NCBI RefSeq assembly: GCF_033568475.1
Contig: NW_027331831.1
Span: 7,378,001-7,442,000, forward strand
Length of the DNA stretch: 64,000 nt
Direction of reading: 5' to 3'
Source: Henckelia pumila
Taxonomy: Eukaryota; Streptophyta; Magnoliopsida; Lamiales; Gesneriaceae
A model generated the notes under the pieces. The model made no database searches, was not told where the DNA came from, and saw nothing but the letters and a program-made list of their open reading frames with translations. Below, in pieces: positions 1 through 11,503 of the stretch; position 1 is the first letter of the stretch; the number at the start of each line of letters is the position of its first letter. A program made the position numbers and the translations under genes.

Positions 1-76
1 CCGTTCGGGGTCTAAAGGTTTTTCCAAATTCTGGCTCCTTCTGATTTGAGCATTCTGGGCAGATATTCTCTGACCA

Positions 77-1270
77 TCATCCAATATGAGCCATGTTACA
101 AAATTTTCGGCGAGTTTCTTTACTCCCCGGAAGCTTGTTGTTCCACAAAAGATTTCTCTTCTTTTCGAAGAGTTCTTCTGCAAATGCTGTAGTTTTTCCT
201 GTCATTGTGTTCAACAGGAACGATCCGTTCACAGAATTTTGATAAAATTTGAATGGAAACTTGACTTTGTCCATCTCAGTAAGACAGACCCAAATACTCC
301 ATGCCCTTCTGGTTGAGATCTCATTTTCCCCGAAAGTGGACACCAAGGGTATTTCTTCAGTTTTAGGATCCTTGATAAATTTATGACTGTTTATATCAGG
401 TCTCCTCAGCTTGATAAAATGAAAGGGTTCGTGTGATCCTTTCACTGTTGGTTCTGGAGCTGCACTGAAAAAATATAACTCAAGCACATCTCCTCTGGAC
501 AAATGATCATTATTTGCCCATGTTTCTTGGACTGCTTCCTGAATCCATTTTGGTAACTGTGATATCTCCAGAAAGCTTGGTGACGTTGTATAAACTGAGG
601 CCAAAGCCCCAAATTCATACCAGAGTTTTACATCTTTAGGATTGACATTGTTTTTTAGCCAAACCCTTGGATATATTCCTGCAACATCAACCATGCAAGT
701 GTTCGGGTTGATTTCATTCCTTGTATTCAATTTCTCCCACTTCTGTTGATAAACCTGGAATGGAGAAATAATAGATTGATTAGTATCAATCTTAGATTTG
801 CCCTTGTCAGTGTTGGGCCTAAGATTGATCTCTTCCTCTTTTACCCCAGAGGCGGAGGGTTGACTTGATGAGTTATCCTCATCAATTATTGCTTCATCCA
901 GATCATCAAAGGCTGATGATAGATTAGCTCTTGTTTTTTGAGTTTTAGATTCCTCAACATCTTGTTTCACAACCGGTGGTTGTATTTCTTGTTCTTGTAA
1001 AACCAATGGTTTTAGTATATCTTGTTTATGGGAAACTAATGGTTTCTCTATAGCCTTCACAATTGGCCCTTGAATAGAAGCCCATAGTTGTGTTTGAGCT
1101 TGCATACATCCTGTAATTCGATTAGATACTTTGATCCGATCAGCTTGTTGTAACCTGCCGGCCATTTCAGCATTAATGGCTAACTGGTTGAACTCGTTTT
1201 GAAGCAACCCAAGGTATTCCCTGAGATGCCTCTGCATTTTCAGGATGAAATCCACGTCACTGCCTTCCAT
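77..1270 (-). pseudogene. Transactivator/viroplasmin-like part of the pararetrovirus
   Basis: A frame of about 397 residues downstream of the RNase H part, where caulimovirids encode the translation transactivator/inclusion-body protein. The N-terminal third is helical and Gln/Asn-rich and the middle is acidic and low-complexity. A central block with WYEFGALASVY followed by a Leu/Pro-rich segment resembles the core TAV region of Caulimovirus P6. The known role of this family is reinitiation of translation on polycistronic viral RNA and formation of viroplasms. The assignment rests on position plus weak motif similarity. Treated as a fossil part. Confidence 0.65.
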
Positions 1271-1343
1271 CTCTTGTTAAAAAATCTGCAAGAATATTTT
1301 CATGAGATTTAATAATAACAATATCAAAAATATAATTTTGACA

Positions 1344-3900
1344 TTATGCTTTCCATCTTAATAACCTAGCTTTCTCAGGTTTAGATTCAATCTTATTCTT
1401 TAGGAAAGCTTTTACCTGGGTGTTATCAACCTTCAGAGTGAATCTTTTAGCAAGTAAAAATAATGGCCATTTTTCAAAAGCCCTTTTAACCGCATAAAAT
1501 TCCTTCTCGTTGATATGCCATCTAATGGCCTCAGATTCTGAAAAAAGACCGCTACAGTATCTGCATGGTATTTCCCCATCTGGAGTGATTTTGGTAAGGA
1601 CTGCCGCCCACCAATCGTCGCTGGCATCCGTAAATAATACCAGATCATCTTCATCTAAGGGTATAGCCATTTTTGGGAGATTCTTACATATCTCTTTTAA
1701 TTGGTTTACCCCTTTAGTATGGTCATCGGTCCATATAAATCTAGCATCCTTTTTTAATAAAGGACTGAACACCTTTCTGTATATTGCTAGATTGTTAATG
1801 AACATCCCTGCAAAATTAACTACTCCAAGAAAACTCTGGAGTTGTTTTACATCTTTGAGTTTATCTGGAAAATTCTTTACCTTTTCCACAATATGGGGTT
1901 GTAGAATTATTCCAGTTTCATGAATCTCAATACCAAGAAATTCAATTTTCCTTGTTGCTATGACTGCTTTCTTCTCAGATAACACCAGTCCTTCTTGTTT
2001 ACAAATTTTAGAAAAAAATCCCTAAGTGTTTAACGTGTTCGTCTATATTTTTTGATGCTATAAGAATATCATCAATATAAACAAACATAAAGTTGAAATA
2101 ATCTTTAAAAAGGTTATCCATCTTTCTTTGAAATATCTGGGGTGCATTAGCCAATCCCATAGGCATAACTTCCCAAATATAGTGTCCTTGTGGAGTAGAG
2201 AAGGCTGTGAATTTCTTACTGCCTTCTTCCATTCTTATCTGGTAGAATCCAGACTTACAATCAAATTTTGAGAACACTCTAGCATTTCGTACACAGCTAA
2301 TTAGATGTTCTCTACTAGGTATGAAGTACCCGTCAAACTCCAGGATTTTATTAATACCTTGGTAGTTAATGACTAACCTGGGTTTTCCTCTTTTTATTTC
2401 ACCATGATTTCTGACCAGAAAACATGGGCTACTATATGGTGAAACTCCTTCTTTGATTAGACCAAGGTCCAAATGTTCCTTGATAATCATTCGCATATCC
2501 CTTTGATCTGTTATGTTCATCGGGATAGGCTTATATCTGACGAATTCATACTCTTTGCCTTCTTTTAGAGTAAGACTGGCTTTGAGTTGATTTCTATCCC
2601 ACCATGCCAAAGGATGCTCATTATAACTTTCTTTGAGCCTCTTTTTGACATCTTCAAGGGATACCTTATTTTCTAACTCTATATCTCTATGATTTAGAGT
2701 TACCTTGAGAAGCTCCATATCCTCTGTTTGGAGTTCTTGTTCTGTTGTTATTTTCAACATGGTTTCTCCAAACCTTCTTGGATCTTTCATTTTTGGGTGA
2801 AAAAGTTGTCCCTTATCACCACGCTGGCTGTGAAATATTATCGGCAATTGTCGATAAAAAGCAACTTTGAGTCTTTGAACGATAATTTTATGATCACAAA
2901 TTGTAGTGAACATAAGTCTTCTTGACTCATTGTCTTGTGTGTACTTCTTAAACATTTGTAAGAAGTTATTTCTTAACAGGATATCAGCTCTTGTATCATG
3001 GAAATAGATTGGTGGTGTCTTTACCTTGTACCAAGGTGTCTGACCTGCTCCTCCTATAAGGATCTCTGCTTGTTTTATTCCTTTGCAAAGAATTAAAATT
3101 CTTCGAGAGAAATCTCGTCCAGCAATTTTTGGCAAATCTTCTTCACATTTTTCAGGGAAGACTCCTCTTTTTGCCGTACAAATTCCTGCTCCCGAATCAA
3201 TATAAGCTGCAAAGTATTCAGCCTTATATTGTTCATACAACATCCCTATCGGAATGTATATGGAGAAAGGACTTGTTGTCATTTTTTAAAGGGATTACTA
3301 AATGGCCCTGCCATTTTTAACAGACTGTGTTGTAACTCAGTAATCCGATTAAGACTATTCACCTTTAGTCTTCCTAAGGCTTCAGAAGGTAGAGTATGGT
3401 TACTCCTTTCTACCTCTTCGATGCGATCTAGTAAATCATGTTCATGACTTACTAATTTCAACAGCTGCTTCTTCCTCTGTTTGTAAACAGAGTTCTCGAA
3501 TCTGATTAAGGGATTGTCCCTTATCCAATTCTCTTGGTTTTCCATTTCGTAGAATTCTTATTGAATCCTCCAAGTCTTTTCTTTTGCCATGAACTCTATT
3601 CCTTTTTCAAGGCGTTTCCATGGTTTATGGTCCTCCAGAAACTCTAGGCCAAGAATGAGCTGATCCACTTCTTTTCCTGGAATTCCACATATTTGAACTT
3701 CCAATTCTCCAATATTTATTAATCCTTGGTAAGTTCCTTTTTCATGTTGTTCCAAATAGTAAATCGAGTTACAAGGGAACTGGTTCCGATGACTTGTAAT
3801 ATCGAATACTATTTTCACTTCTTTCCATCCTTCTGGAGATCTAAGTTTTCCTATTAAAGAAAACTTTTTTTCTTCTGGTGGAATTTCTTGAATAGGAGAT
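1344..3900 (-). pseudogene. Polymerase region of the pararetrovirus (protease, RT, RNase H), broken
   Basis: The polymerase part of the fossil virus. Near 3.2 kb a retropepsin-like site (YIDSGAG) marks the aspartic protease. From about 2.7 to 2.0 kb lies the reverse transcriptase, with KPRLVINYQ, an FSKFDCKSGFYQI block and the catalytic FVYIDDILI box. From about 1.9 to 1.35 kb lies the RNase H region, with LFTDASDDWWAAVL and NEKEFYAVKRA blocks. The 3.3-3.9 kb stretch upstream of the protease is less conserved linker sequence. The region is broken in a few places. The family assignment by RT motifs is secure. Confidence 0.88.
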
Positions 3901-4019
3901 TTGTCCCATCTCCTACTTGTCATTCGGTTTTCTTGAAAAGATAACCTTCGAGGTTCTATTTTAAGGTCTCTGTATAGAACCGGTATGTCTTGGATTTGAA
4001 TGTCTGTTTCCTGAATTAA

Positions 4020-4840
4020 AGGAAACTCGATTCTTTCTGGGTATATTGCATGAGCAACTTTCCCAAAGATCTCTGGAATTTCAATGAACTCATTTCTAAT
4101 AAATAATTCAGAATGATGAGTATAGAAAGAGCATATGAAATTTGATATGTAATAGAATATGGTCTATTATCTTCCTTCACTAGTCTCTTTTCCTTGAAGT
4201 TTTGATACAACGTCAAGGCTCGACTAAAGTCCCTGTCAGCTAAATTGTAGGCTATTCTTGGATAGATAACTCCTACAATTTTTCCTGCACAAATATTTCC
4301 TGAGATAGTACCCAGGACAGCATCTTGAATATTCCTCATTCTTTTATCGCATGCTACGATATCTATGGGTGAATCTATTCCTTCTTTAAAAGTTGCCTTG
4401 ATCATTATTTGGATTGCTCCAATATGAATCCAAGACATCGTCCTTGCTACCTCACCTTTCAACTTTTGCAATTCCTCTTTTATTTCTTCAAAAGGAATTA
4501 AGTGCATCTCTATTTGATTACTTGTTAACTCCATGGGGATTGCCATTTTCCTTCTGGATACTTTGTAAATCAAATTATGTCGCCCTAGGTTACCTAAGAC
4601 TCTTTCTACTTGTCTTGCCGAAAATCCCTGATACTTTTGTAACGTTGGATTTTCTCTCATAATCCTTTGGACCATATTATGAGATATCGTGGTTTGGCTA
4701 AAGAATCCAGTCAAACTTTCGTGTGTTTCATGCCGAAACACTTCTTCTTTATTCTGATTCTGATTCTGATCCATCCTCAGAATCTTCTTGACTAAACAAT
4801 ATCTCTTTTTCGTATATGCTTTCATCTGAGGGGATATCCT
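4020..4840 (-). pseudogene. Movement protein part of the pararetrovirus (30K superfamily)
   Basis: This part carries the caulimovirid movement-protein core. An HIGAIQIMIKATF strand is followed by GIDSPIDIVACDKR, which contains the conserved Asp of the 30K superfamily. After that come a NICAGKIVGVIYPRIAYNL block and the SYALS-type end. In relatives the protein lines plasmodesmata and lets the virus move cell to cell. It lies directly after the coat-protein part and slightly overlaps it, as is common in compact viral genomes. Treated as a fossil part. Confidence 0.82.
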
Positions 4841-5870
4841 CAAATTGATATACTTGGACTAGATCTTGAAAGAAGACCGCATCATCCATATCTGGTGTTG
4901 CTTCAAAAATTTTAACTCCTTTTTTCTCGTTTTCTGGACAATTTGTAGATATATGTCCTCTTGCTCCACATGTCCAACAGTTGCAATCCTTGAAACTTTC
5001 ACTTGCTCTTGTATGAGTTCTCCTGAAAGTTCTTCTTGACGGTGTTCTTCCCCTGCTTTGTGATGAGATTGTTACTGGGGATGTTCTTGTAGGTCCACTT
5101 CTTCTTCCTGACCTATAAGATCTGGCCTTTTGTTTGGACCAAAATGTTCTTGGTTTCCAAGAACTTCTCATTCTTTTATTGTAGGGATTACTTCTGAATT
5201 TCTTCCTTTTAAATCCCTGTGATCTGTTTCCAATGATCGTTGAAAGATCATTATCTTTACAACATAAAGGTGTACATTTATTTATACCCCTTATTTTCTT
5301 GTAGTTCTTCTGTAATGCTGCCATATGGCACCATTCTGCCAATTTTCCTTTCAAAAAGGACGCGCGTCTTGCCAAAGTGTCAAGATGACCTGGAACGTAT
5401 TCTTTAATCAGCATTTCTCTCCAGGGACTTGACATTTTTGCGAAAAATAGTTGAATAGCTACATTTTCCTCGACTCCTGAATTCCATCTGTATTTAGTGA
5501 ATAACATAATGTATTCATCAACTAAACAGATATCATGTAACTCGAGGCTATACAGAGCTTGAGTGTATCTTTTCTTTTTTTCTGTATCTTGATTGTTGAA
5601 ATAGTCTACCCCTATGAATTGTGCTTTAAATAGGGTGTCCATTCTTTCTTCAATTTCGCTGAGGGATTCTCCTGCTAAGATTGATTCCTTCGTATCTGGC
5701 ATAGTCATCTCCCAAGCAATCTTGACAGATCCCATTAGACTCATTTCTAGAAGTTTAATGAATCCTTCTTTATTGAGATCTAATGTCCCTGCTGCAATTC
5801 TCATAGCTGACGTCCAATCATCTCTAAGATTTTCTCTGTTTTTGAAGTCCAAAACATCAAGGTTTAACAT
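4749..5870 (-). pseudogene. Coat protein part of the pararetrovirus with CCHC zinc knuckle
   Basis: About 373 residues. The first two thirds are helical and capsid-like (WTSAMRIAAGTLDL, SPWREMLIKEYVPG). A strongly basic Arg/Ser/Lys-rich stretch follows, then the zinc knuckle CWTCGARGHISTNCP, then an acidic tail rich in Glu, Asp and Ser. The order capsid core, basic RNA-binding arm, CCHC finger, acidic tail is the standard arrangement of caulimovirid coat proteins. Treated as a fossil part. Confidence 0.85.
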
Positions 5871-6147
5871 AACCCCGTAAAGATGTATTGGATCTAAAAC
5901 AGTTTTTCCGTAAGGAGTTTGATGGAGTGGGATTTTACTCCTTCTTGATCTGGTTCCTGCTGGATGTGAATTTTCTCCAACTTGAAACTCACTATGTGGT
6001 TATTCTGTTTTAACCGCATATCTTGGGGGATTCCCTATGGGTTGTTCACCCTCAGGGGAGTTCATTTTTAGATCTACTACTTTGAGATTCGCAAAAGAAT
6101 CCGCGAATCTTGTAGATCCTCGAGATTTAATCTCTCTAAAGTAGTCA

Positions 6148-6519
6148 TCAGATAGTGTTTTTCTCTGATACTGCTTTTATAAGATTAATCATCCTTTCAT
6201 CATCAGTTAAAGGTTTTAGAACCATTTTGATTTTACCTTTCTGATGTAACAACGGTTCGGTACCAAACGAGAGTGGTAACCTTCCTCCTGTATTTCCTTT
6301 TCTAGAACCTGAAGTTTGTTCTAAATTTGTGATTTTAGTTTGAAGATCCTTTAGGGTTATAAGAATTTCTTCTTGTTTCTTAAGGATTCCTTCAATCTGC
6401 CGAGGTATTTCATACAGCTGATTACTGTAATATTGTACCGTCTTTTTAATTTCTCTAAGATCTCCGGAGAGTTTAGAGGAATCTGGGGTAATTTCTAAAA
6501 ATTGAGAGTTAGAAATCAT
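6148..6519 (-). pseudogene. Small coiled-coil frame upstream of the coat protein (pararetrovirus)
   Basis: A frame of about 123 residues between the primer site and the coat part. It has a heptad-rich helical centre (IEGILKKQEEILITLKDLQ) that suggests a coiled coil, and a polar C-terminal end. Small coiled-coil proteins in this position are known in several caulimovirid genera, such as virion-associated proteins, but I do not recognise this one specifically. A shorter frame of about 35 codons lies just upstream, towards the primer site, and its end touches this start. Treated as a fossil part. Confidence 0.5.
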
Positions 6520-6695
6520 CTTTCTGTCGTAAGTAATCTATTGTGAACATATTAACTTGTTTATAGGATTTCATATAAATAAAATCCTCTTGATTCAAAC
6601 CTTCGTTTGAAGTCATCTTTTGTAAAAAAATCTTCTCCTCAACAAAGAAAAGTATGAGTTAACGAATAATATTAAGTCTGAATATTTAACCTAAA

Positions 6696-6707
6696 GCTCT
6701 GATACCA
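6696..6707 (-). other. tRNA-Met primer-binding site of the pararetrovirus
   Basis: The minus strand reads TGGTATCAGAGC, the classic caulimovirid minus-strand primer site complementary to the 3' end of plant initiator tRNA-Met. By convention it marks position 1 of the circular viral genome. Its distance to the first small frames (about 180 bp) fits the family. Confidence 0.9.
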
Positions 6708-6977
6708 TTTTTGCACATAATTCTTTGTTCCAAAATAAGCATTAAAACATGATATATAAGCACAGAGATCTTTAGATATAAGTATAAAACCTTCAGATCT
6801 AAGCACAAAACAACTCATATTGAGTACAAAAATTAAATATTAAAATAATCAAATTTTGTGGTCCTTAGGGAGTGCAAAGAAAGAATCTTTAAGGGAGGGA
6901 GTTAGGAGAAAGAAAGGTTTGGGTTTGGGGATTTATTCATAATTGACTCTTTTATTAACTTTTATATTTGTTCGTTT
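6708..6977 (-). other. Probable viral leader or junction with host DNA
   Basis: In viral orientation this lies upstream of the primer site, where the RNA leader should be. It is AT-rich with short repeated words (GTGCTTAGATCT / GTGCTTATATAT). No coding sequence is visible. Where virus ends and host DNA begins cannot be seen. Confidence 0.35.
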
Positions 6978-7459
6978 CAGTGTTTTCATAACGGGACCGG
7001 TGATCGAATCGATTTACTTAAAAAATGGTCCAATCGGTCGGACCGTTTTAACCGAACGGTCGAACTGGAAAACTGTTTATATAATTTAATATAATAAATA
7101 ATATATTTTGGAATTTTAAAAACTCAAAAATTATATAAATAGACATAAAATATATATTTAACATAGTTTGAAAGCTAAATAAATATGTAAATATATTTAA
7201 AATATCAATTATAGTTATAAATTATTTAAATAATAAATTTTTTAATTTTTAAAAAAACCAATAATTATTAAAATATTTTTTTAAATGATGTACAAATTTC
7301 AAATAATAATTTATTTATATAAAAAATATTAAATCTAAGGTTTAAATGACAGGTTCTGACCGGCTGGACCGGTTTTCCGGTTATTGGGGTCGGACCGGAC
7401 CGGTCCGACGACCGGTTCCCGGTCGAACCGGCCGGTCCGATCCGGTTCCGAAAACACTG
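6978..7459. mobile_element. hAT-like MITE with CCGG-rich terminal inverted repeats
   Basis: The ends are perfect 10-bp inverted repeats, CAGTGTTTTC at the left and GAAAACACTG at the right. They are followed by imperfect inverted sequence rich in CCGGACCGG words (about 6990-7060 against 7350-7445). The centre is AT-rich and non-coding. The flanks tttgttcg (6967-6974) and tttgttca (7461-7468) look like an 8-bp target duplication with one mismatch, typical of hAT elements, with a few extra bases at the left edge. It is 482 bp long and non-autonomous. Confidence 0.7.
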
Positions 7460-7476
7460 GTTTGTTCAAGTCATTA

Positions 7477-8084
7477 GGTCATCTCCAATCCATATCCTAT
7501 ATTTTTTCATCATATATCTTTCAAAATAGAGATCCGTAATATCTATTTTAAAAAAATTCTTCAACTCATATTCTCTAAATATTACTAATACTTCATTTTT
7601 TATTCTTTTTTTTTTTTTACAAACACACACACATATATATAATTAAATAATTACATAATATATCGTTCAACTGAATTAATTCGATAAGCTTGAAATAAAT
7701 CGTATAATATATTAATAAATATGTATTATATTATTAAACATGAAACAATTAAAATATATTCGACACGATTTTTTTTAAAATAATGCATTTATTTATTCAT
7801 TAAATTACAAACAACACACAACATTAATCATACAAACATAAGTATATAAAAGATTGAACACTAAAACTAGGTTAAAAAAAAGTACAATTAATTAATGAAT
7901 ACAGAAAAACCTTCAAATAAATTTTAAAAATTTTGAACACTAAAACTAATATAAAAAATAGGAAAATAAAATGGACCAAAGAAAAACAAAAGGATAATTT
8001 TGCAATTTTCAAGAATCCTCTAAAATCATACTGTAACAGTCTTTAAAATAGAGAATGCATATAAAATAGGACTGGAGAAGGAAA
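7477..8084. mobile_element. Degenerate PIF/Harbinger-like MITE
   Basis: The left end reads GGTCATCTCCAATCC, preceded by TTA. The right end is an imperfect inverse (GGACTGGAGAAGGAAA) followed by TTA, and both sides carry an internal 'aaaatagaga' word. TTA target sites and ends of this kind suggest a Tourist-type MITE. A related end occurs at 32.5 kb. The inverted repeats are eroded and the centre is AT-rich and non-coding. Confidence 0.45.
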
Positions 8085-8087
8085 TTA

Positions 8088-8930
8088 ACCCTTTTTTGTA
8101 ATGGAGAAATCCTCCATTATATATAGAGGAAAGCTAGAGATGTTCTTCGACTTTCACGTGATATTGTTTTTTTGGGAATAAAATATATTAGTATGATATT
8201 TAAGATTTTTCTGTCTCTCTTATCCATTTGAAAAGTCTCGGCTACGATATCATAACCTTGTCCAATTTATATTTTTCAAACATCAACGAGACTTCTTAGG
8301 GGGTCGGCTTATACAAAATGATGAGGATTGAGTAATAATCCCAAACTTCTCTCTAGTTCTTCGAAAAATAAAGATATATTTTTTCGATTAAATTGTTCCA
8401 TTAAGTTTATAGATTTTTGATACAATAATTTTTTGTTCAATTACTGCAATTTCTGATGTCACATCAACATTTTCAATGTCATGTCAGCATTTTAAACGTA
8501 ATATTAGGATTTTTCGATGTCACATCATCATTTTAACGACATGGGCTTAAAATCCAAAAAACCTCAATTTAGTAAACCAAAATCAAAACTTTAAATTTTT
8601 AGTTGATGAAACCATAAATTAAATATGTAAAGTTAATAGATCAAAAAAATTATTTTTTCCAAAATATTTGTGTTTTTCTATATTTAATTAATAATCACGC
8701 TCGCTTTCCTTTAGTCAACTCACCTCTCTCTTCCCCCTCATGCAATCAAATCTCAAAATAGCTGGTTTGAAATCATCTCAAAATAAGCGCTTATAATTTG
8801 ACACTTGGACAAGTCCAAGAAGTACGCACACAAATGCAATATCTCTTCACAAAGTCGCGTTTTAAACGTCTTCCCAAAAGCGAAGCAAATTTCCTCGAAA
8901 TCGTCAAAGTCAAATGTCATCAGCTCTCTC
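8088..8930. other. Intergenic DNA upstream of the DUF642 gene
   Basis: No gene seen. At about 8385-8660 there is a weak foldback-like stretch with 'gatgtcacatca' words in the middle and loosely inverted arms, similar in style to repeats at 41.3, 47.9 and 54.1 kb. The last 200 bp is the probable promoter. Confidence 0.4.
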
Positions 8931-8940
8931 TATATATATA
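8931..8940 (+). promoter_or_regulatory. TATA box of the DUF642 gene
   Basis: A TATATATATA run 40-50 bp before the start codon at 8980, preceded by a CT-rich stretch. It implies a very short 5' UTR of about 15-20 nt. Inferred from position. Confidence 0.55.
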
Positions 8941-8979
8941 TGCATCAACACTCCTTGGTACACATTTAATTTGAAGACG

Positions 8980-10672
8980 ATGGTGCATGTATTCCACTCC
9001 CTCCTATTCTCCTTCATGTTCATTACATTATCAAATGCGGCAGGTAACCACTAGTTCTTCTTCTTCTCCTCCTCCTTCTCTTTATTAAGTCTCTCGAAGT
9101 CGACGGTGGACCATGTAGGGAACTCCATCCCAATTGATGGTAGATGCTGCACGAGTGTAAATTATCCACTGCAACATAGGTAGTGTTAGAGAGAGTTTTT
9201 AGGAAGTATTTATTAGTTTTTTCTTTACAAAAGTTCAAAAATTTGTTAAAAAAAAGCTGAAAAGTGTCCTATAAACTCTACCAAACACTACCATAATATT
9301 GAACGAGACAAGATGAATATTGGTTTTAATTTTTTTAAAAATAAATTATGCGCAACTTATGCTAAAATTTAATTTTTACCGGCTCCCAGGATCAGTCCAT
9401 GACTCCATGCACTAAATTTCTGATTTTATCCCTCTTAATTCTATGCTGCAGATGTGTTACAAAACCCGGATTTCGAAATCCCTCCGTCCAATATAACAGA
9501 GAATTCAACTTCCCAGTTCTTGCTCCTTCACCAAGATCAAAACCCAATCCCAGGATGGTCCTTCAATGGAACAGTTTGGTATGTAACTCCTGCTGCCAAT
9601 TTATCGCTTCCCGGAAACGGCCACGCGATTCAGCTAGGTGAAAATGGTCAGATCAACCAAACATTCAAAGGGGTCGATGACTATTACTCGGATTATATCC
9701 TCACTTTCACTCTCGCCGCTCCAAACGAGGGGTGTCTTCAAAATTCTACTGCTGTAAATGTTTCTGTTCTTGATCAAAGGGGCGATTATAGATCGCAAGT
9801 CTTCTCTTTGGGGAGGAATTTGAGCAGGAGTTTGAGCGTGAACTTTGGTTTCTATTTGGGGTATCCGACCGGAGAAGATTCCATACATCTTGAGATCAAA
9901 AGCGTTGCGCCCAATTCGGAGCAAAATGTTTCTTGTTGGCCTATTATCGATAACCTTCTTGTGCGGAGAAATGGACCGCCTATATGGTACAACGGTATGA
10001 GTTTCTCTTCTAAATATGTCTATTGTGAAACGGTTTTCAGATTTAATATTTGAAAATCTAATATTTTTCCTAGGTAACATTATACCAAATGGGGATTTTG
10101 AGGTTGGGCCACCAATCAACAAGAACTCGTCGGAGGGGATTCTTCTGCAAGAATATGAAGATCCAAACTCAGACAATACGCATATACTCCAACGATGGAG
10201 TATTTTCGGAACCGTGAAATACATTGATTCCAAGCACTTCAAAGTACCCCAAGGCAAAGCTGCAATTGAGCTAATTTCTGGTTCCCCATCTGGTATCCGA
10301 GCAGATTTCCCCCTTGGAGTGAAGCAAAATTACAATTTGCTCTTCACTATAGGGGATGCAAATGATTCGTGTGTGGGGGATTTATTAGTATTCTTACAGG
10401 TGGGGAATGATGTAAGGAACTTCACATTGCAAAGTAATGGTTTGGGATCGGTTTCCAACTATTCCGTGAGCTTTGTTTCATCGGAGTTGCCGGGGGATAC
10501 CGCCATAGTTTTCTATAGAGAGGATGAGACGTGGGCGACCGATGGTGTTCTGTGTGGTCCTGTTCTAGATAACATAGCTCTATATAGTTCGAGTTCGAAC
10601 AGCGGGAAAATGGAACTTTGGTATCGTCGTGTGATTTTTAGTTTGGTGGTTGGTTTCATGATTATCTTGTGA
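8980..10672 (+). CDS. DUF642 secreted cell-wall protein, probably GPI-anchored
   Basis: Three exons (8980-9043, 9452-9994, 10074-10672) with GT-AG junctions in phase give 401 residues. Residues 1-21 (MVHVFHSLLFSFMFITLSNAA) form a signal peptide on its own exon, the usual layout in this plant family. Two galactose-binding-like DUF642 domains follow. The first starts at VLQNPDFEIPP and contains PGW and SCWPIIDNL. The second starts with NIIPNGDFEVGP at the exon 3 boundary and ends with VLCGPVLDNIAL. There are many N-glycosylation sequons. The tail is a Ser/Asn-rich spacer, a basic patch and a hydrophobic end (IFSLVVGFMIIL), which looks like a GPI-attachment signal. Family members bind cell-wall polysaccharide and modulate pectin methylesterase. 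The substrate of this one is unknown. Confidence 0.93.
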
Positions 10673-11199
10673 GCATGGTGTGTATTGGGTTTGATTATCC
10701 TTATTTCATATGTATATTTTGCTGGGATGGGTCTGGAACGGGTTTTGTCAAATTTGACACCGTTTAGGACTCGTTTGGTCAGGTCTAGATCCGGCCTGTC
10801 AAAATGAGTTTAATATCTAAACCCGGCTTATTGACATTTGTAATGAAAATATTGAATCCGACTCATTTTCATCCTTATTGAGAATACAAGTATATGAAAT
10901 ATCTATTTTTGTGTTTACACGAGTTATGCGTGAAACTTATTTATGCTTTCCTAGAAAATAATCAAATATATTGTTTTGCTTAACTGTATTAGAACCGCGT
11001 GATTATGAATGCTATATTCAAACTCGTTGACCCCTCTTTTTAAATTATTATTTTGTCATGTTTTATAATTATTTTGCGAATAACGAAAACTGAAAGCAAA
11101 AAGTAAGAATACAAGTAATTTAAAAGTGGTTCTTCAAATCGACCTAAGTCAAAGGGTCAGACCAACTATTGCTAAATACACGGTGTTACATAATACATA
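10673..11199. other. DUF642 3' flank and intergenic DNA
   Basis: Contains the likely 3' UTR of the DUF642 gene (about 250 bp), then AT-rich DNA. No further gene seen. Confidence 0.5.
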
Positions 11200-11431
11200 C
11201 TAGTACCCGAATGCACGCGATGCGTGCTTTTTATTATCTATTTTTTTAATTAAAAATATAATTAAATTATAATAACAAATAATTGGATTAAAAATGGTAT
11301 TTTCGTAAATAAATATTCATGAAATGAAAAAAAATAATGAAAATGGTATATTCGTAATTACATAACTATTAAAGGGCAAAAATGAAGATGATGTCCACAC
11401 CAAAAGACCGTTTGCTCTTATTTAATATATA

Positions 11432-11465
11432 TTAGTCACCGCAGTACACGCGTTGCGTGTATAAC

Positions 11466-11503
<38 letters not shown>

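Larger units (their letters stand above)
1..6707 (-). mobile_element. Endogenous pararetrovirus (Caulimoviridae), solendovirus/cavemovirus-like, broken
   Basis: A fossil plant DNA virus integrated in the chromosome. Read on the minus strand, the parts run: tRNA-Met primer site, small leader frames, coat protein with a zinc knuckle, movement protein, aspartic protease, reverse transcriptase, RNase H, transactivator-like protein. Coat before movement protein, plus a transactivator frame, is the gene order I associate with solendo- and cavemoviruses rather than badna- or florendoviruses. The genus is therefore an inference and the family is secure. The element continues off the left edge, where the intergenic promoter region would lie. 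Most frames are still long, so the copy looks fairly young, with a handful of breaks. No integrase and no LTRs were seen, as expected for this family. Confidence 0.88.

Noticed and set aside
9634-10257. 207-codon minus-strand frame opposite the DUF642 gene
   Set aside because: It overlaps exons 2 and 3 and the intron of a well-supported gene, and its protein has no recognisable motif.
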